A DNA stretch of 15,505 nucleotides, from assembly GCA_964426945.1 (NCBI GenBank), contig CAYRSS010000076.1, positions 1 to 15,505 on the forward strand, in the 5' to 3' direction. Below are positions 13,607 to 15,505 of the stretch, in pieces (position 1 is the first letter of the stretch; the number at the start of each line of letters is the position of its first letter). Source of the stretch: CAYRSS01 sp964426945 (GTDB lineage Bacteria; Planctomycetota; Phycisphaerae; UBA1845). The notes under the pieces are model-generated. The model worked only from the letters and a program-made list of their open reading frames with translations. It was not told the DNA's origin and did not search any database. A program made the position numbers and the translations under genes.

Positions 13607-14737
13607 TCAGGCCTTGTCCTCGCCGCCGGCGAAATACTCGACCAGCTTGTCGAAAAAGCCCTTCGATTCGGGCATGACGGTGCGGTCCTCGGTCTCGGCA
13701 AACTCGCGGAGAAGCTTCTCCTGCTGCTTGTCGAGCTTTTTGGGAATCTCGACGACGACCTGCACCAGCTGGTCGCCGCGTCGCCCGCTCCGCAGATCGG
13801 GCATGCCCATCCCCGACAGGCGGAAGAACTGACCATGCTGGGTGCCGCGCGGCACCTGCACATCGGCCTTGCCCGACAGCGTCGGCACTTCGATGGACGC
13901 TCCGAGCGCCGCCTGCGTAAAGCTGATGGGCACGCGGACCACGAGGTCGTTGTTGTGCCGCGTGAAGAACGGGTGCTCCTTCACGCGGATGTACGCGTGC
14001 AGGTCGCCCCGCTGTCCGCCGCCCTGCGCGGCCTCGCCCTCGCCGGCGACGCGCACCGCCTGGCCCTCGCTGATGCCCGCGGGGATGCGCACGCTTACGA
14101 CGCGGCGCTTGGGCGAACGGCCGCCGCCGCGACAGGCTGTGCACGGATTCACGTTGATCTGGCCGCGCCCGCGGCAGGTCGGACACGTGGTGACCACGCG
14201 GCCGAACAGCGCGCCGAATCCGGTGGCCTGCTCGACCTGCCCGTATCCGCCGCAGGTGCCGCAGTTCTGCCGCCGGCTGCCCGGCGCGGCGCCGTTGCCG
14301 CCGCATGCGTCGCAGATGTCGAGGCGCTCAAACTCCAGCGTTTTCTCGACGCCGGTGGCCGCCTCGCTCAGCGTCAGCTCGACCTCGATCTGCAGGTCGG
14401 CCCCCTGGTTGCGCCGCCGCCCGCCGAATCCGCCGCCGAAGATGTCGACGAACTGGCTGAAGATGTCGTCGGGGCGCATACTCGAGAAGTCATGCAGCCC
14501 GGCTCCGTTGAGCCCGGCGTGGCCGTACTCGTCGTAGAGCCGCTTTTTTTCCGGCGACGACAGCACCTCGTACGCCTCGGCCCCGAGCTTGAAGATCCGC
14601 TCGGAGTCGGCGTTGTCCGGATTGCGGTCCGGGTGGTGCTTGTGGGCGTGGCGGCGGTAGGCCTTCTTGATCTCTTCGACCGAGGCCGACCGCGAGACGC
14701 CGAGCACGTCGTAGTAATCCGGCTTGCTGCTTGCCAT
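13607..14737 (-). CDS. dnaJ: DnaJ co-chaperone
   Basis: DnaJ (376 residues) delivers unfolded clients to DnaK and stimulates its ATPase. The J-domain is 7-72 with HPD at 35-37; a short Gly/Phe segment follows (about 98-110, FGGGFGGRRRN). The zinc domain has four cysteine repeats: CDACGGNG (142-149), CGTCGGYG (159-166), CPTCRGRG (185-192) and CTACRGGG (199-206). The C-terminal substrate-binding part continues with VRIPAGISEGQAVRVAGEGE and GDLHAYIRVKEHPFFTRHNNDL. This is a full-length type I DnaJ, although its Gly/Phe linker is short. ATG 14737 is chosen because the J-domain begins immediately after it; a longer in-frame reading to 14788 adds 17 residues without J-domain similarity and runs into the repeat element. 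It heads the dnaJ-grpE-fmdB-yacG unit. Confidence 0.95.
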   Translation of the reverse strand: MASSKPDYYDVLGVSRSASVEEIKKAYRRHAHKHHPDRNPDNADSERIFKLGAEAYEVLSSPEKKRLYDEYGHAGLNGAGLHDFSSMRPDDIFSQFVDIFGGGFGGRRRNQGADLQIEVELTLSEAATGVEKTLEFERLDICDACGGNGAAPGSRRQNCGTCGGYGQVEQATGFGALFGRVVTTCPTCRGRGQINVNPCTACRGGGRSPKRRVVSVRIPAGISEGQAVRVAGEGEAAQGGGQRGDLHAYIRVKEHPFFTRHNNDLVVRVPISFTQAALGASIEVPTLSGKADVQVPRGTQHGQFFRLSGMGMPDLRSGRRGDQLVQVVVEIPKKLDKQQEKLLREFAETEDRTVMPESKGFFDKLVEYFAGGEDKA

Positions 14738-14763
14738 CGCTACTCGTCCCCGATCATCGGATT

Positions 14764-14902
14764 GGGACGCAGAGGGCGCAGACTGCACGGAGACGCGCCT
14801 GCGTCTGCCAATCCCTCAACAGCCGACCGCCCGCCGGAATCAACCGGGCGGCAGCAGCGTCTCCGCGATCTCTGCGTCCCCGCTCCGCGCTCTCTGCGTC
14901 CC
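14764..14902. repeat. 139-bp inverted-repeat element between groEL and dnaJ
   Basis: GGGACGCAGAGGGCGCAGA at 14764-14782 is the inverted counterpart (17 of 20 positions) of the 20-base segment at 14883-14902. That segment is itself a near-perfect direct repeat (19/20) of 14861-14880 (CTCCGCGATCTCTGCGTCCC). A second small hairpin, CCCCCG (14906-14911) with CGGGGG (14919-14924), follows. The rest of this gap contains no gene I can support. Confidence 0.8.
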
Positions 14903-14932
14903 ATCCCCCCGCTGTTGCCGGGGGAAGGTAAG

Positions 14933-14962
14933 AAAAGAGGCGGGTAGTCAGTCCCCGCCTCT
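14933..14962 (-). terminator. rho-independent terminator of groEL
   Basis: On the minus strand a nine-base stem (AGAGGCGGG at 14936-14944 pairing with CCCGCCTCT at 14954-14962, loop of nine) is followed by TTTTC. It lies 33 bases past the groEL stop codon and separates groEL from dnaJ. Confidence 0.85.
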
Positions 14963-14995
14963 CTCCCTGCTCTCGATCGCGGAGCCGCGGGTCCC

Positions 14996-15505
14996 TTACC
15001 GGACCGCGCGGTCGATCTTCTTCTCTTCGTCCTTGAGATCGGTCAGCAGGACCTCGGTCGTCAGCATCAGACCGGCCACGCTGGCCGCGCTCTGCAGCGC
15101 CACGCGCACCACCTTGGTCGGGTCGATGATGCCGGCCTTGACCAGGTCGACCAGCTCGCCCGTGCGGGCGTTGAAGCCCCACGAGCCCTTCTTCTCAAGG
15201 ATGCGCTCGACGATCACGTCACCCTCGTGGCCGCCGTTTTCTGCGAGCTGGCGGGCCGGGGCGCGGAGCGCCTTGATGACGATGTCGTAGCCGAGCTTTT
15301 CGTCGCCCTTGGCCTTGCTGCGGGCGTTGTCGACCGCCTCGATGGCCCGGAGCAGCGCCACACCGCCGCCGGGGACGATGCCCTCCTCGCTGGCGGCCTT
15401 GGTCGCGTGGAACGCGTCGTCGACGAGGTCCTTGCGCTCCTTGACGTCGATCTCGGTCGCACCGCCGACGCGGATGACCGCCACACCGCCCGTGAGTCGG
15501 GCCAG
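14996..15505 (-). CDS. groEL: GroEL chaperonin, C-terminal part
   Basis: The last 169 residues of the 60-kDa chaperonin; the 5' end lies beyond the right edge, and the frame is open through the last base (LARLTGG VAVIRVGG). GroEL encloses and refolds proteins in an ATP-driven double ring in the cytoplasm. Seen motifs: GGVAVIRVGGATEIDVKERKD, VDDAFHATKAASEEGIVPGG, GGVALLRAIE, the equatorial-domain YDIVIKALRAPARQLAENGG, WGFNARTGELVDL and GIIDPTKVVRVALQSAASVAGLMLTTE, with the nucleotide-contacting Gly and Asp (IDPTKV) retained. Unusually, the protein ends VLLTDLKDEEKKIDRAVR, with no Gly-Gly-Met repeat tail. A terminator follows. groES, a CIRCE element and the promoter would lie outside the window. 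Confidence 0.95.
   Translation of the reverse strand: MARLTGGVAVIRVGGATEIDVKERKDLVDDAFHATKAASEEGIVPGGGVALLRAIEAVDNARSKAKGDEKLGYDIVIKALRAPARQLAENGGHEGDVIVERILEKKGSWGFNARTGELVDLVKAGIIDPTKVVRVALQSAASVAGLMLTTEVLLTDLKDEEKKIDRAVR

Noticed and set aside
13130..14947. Very long plus-strand open frame (605 codons) opposite grpE and dnaJ
   Set aside because: It is antisense to two clear chaperone genes; GC-rich codon bias creates long stop-free opposite frames. No family similarity in its translation.

Overview
The window (about two-thirds GC or higher over most of its length) looks like a chromosomal piece from a planctomycete, most likely a Phycisphaerae-like lineage. The basis is the combination of a PEP-CTERM surface protein, a secreted repeat protein ending in a dockerin-like pair of EF-hand loops, a membrane-anchored prenyltransferase/squalene-cyclase-repeat protein, a stand-alone double Clp-N protein, and a dnaJ-grpE-fmdB-yacG cluster next to groEL. 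The lineage is an inference; there is no rRNA or other taxonomic marker gene here.

Layout. 1-557 (+): 3' end of selA (selenocysteine synthase). 739-1182 (+): small double Clp-N-domain protein behind a good sigma70-like promoter with a 14-bp palindrome. 1198-1977 (-): PhnP-like metallo-beta-lactamase-fold hydrolase. 2159-3259 (+): lipoprotein with a parvulin (PpiC/SurA) domain. 3366-3989 (+): short-type adenylate kinase. 4045-5694 (-): secreted repeat protein with dockerin-like tail. 5932-6852 (-): PEP-CTERM protein with its own promoter and a textbook rho-independent terminator. 7230-8829: two roughly 317-bp repeat elements with inverted termini in direct orientation, bracketing one lower-GC orphan gene (7549-8502). 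8866-9996 (-): transaldolase. 10217-12295 (+): TonB-like-anchored prenyltransferase-repeat protein. 12320-14737 (-): dnaJ, grpE, fmdB-family gene, yacG (transcribed in that order). 14996-15505 (-): C-terminal part of groEL, followed by a terminator and a small inverted-repeat element.

How the genes work together. The right-hand block is a protein-folding cluster (GroEL, DnaJ, GrpE) with two small zinc-ribbon proteins (FmdB-like and the predicted gyrase inhibitor YacG) at its distal end. The parvulin lipoprotein and the Clp-N protein also belong to protein quality control but stand alone. Adenylate kinase and transaldolase are core metabolism. The dockerin-tailed and PEP-CTERM proteins are exported.

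The most unusual part is 7230-8829. The two elements are nearly identical at their ends (1 mismatch in 51 on the left, 3 in 81 on the right) but diverged in the middle. Their termini are inverted repeats of one another, each containing its own hairpin, and the two hairpins differ by a paired (compensatory) change. A gene of about 55% GC sits between them, starting 3 bases after one copy and ending 9 bases before the next. This fits a MITE-like or REPIN-like mobile or structured element with a passenger gene. No transposase is visible in the window.
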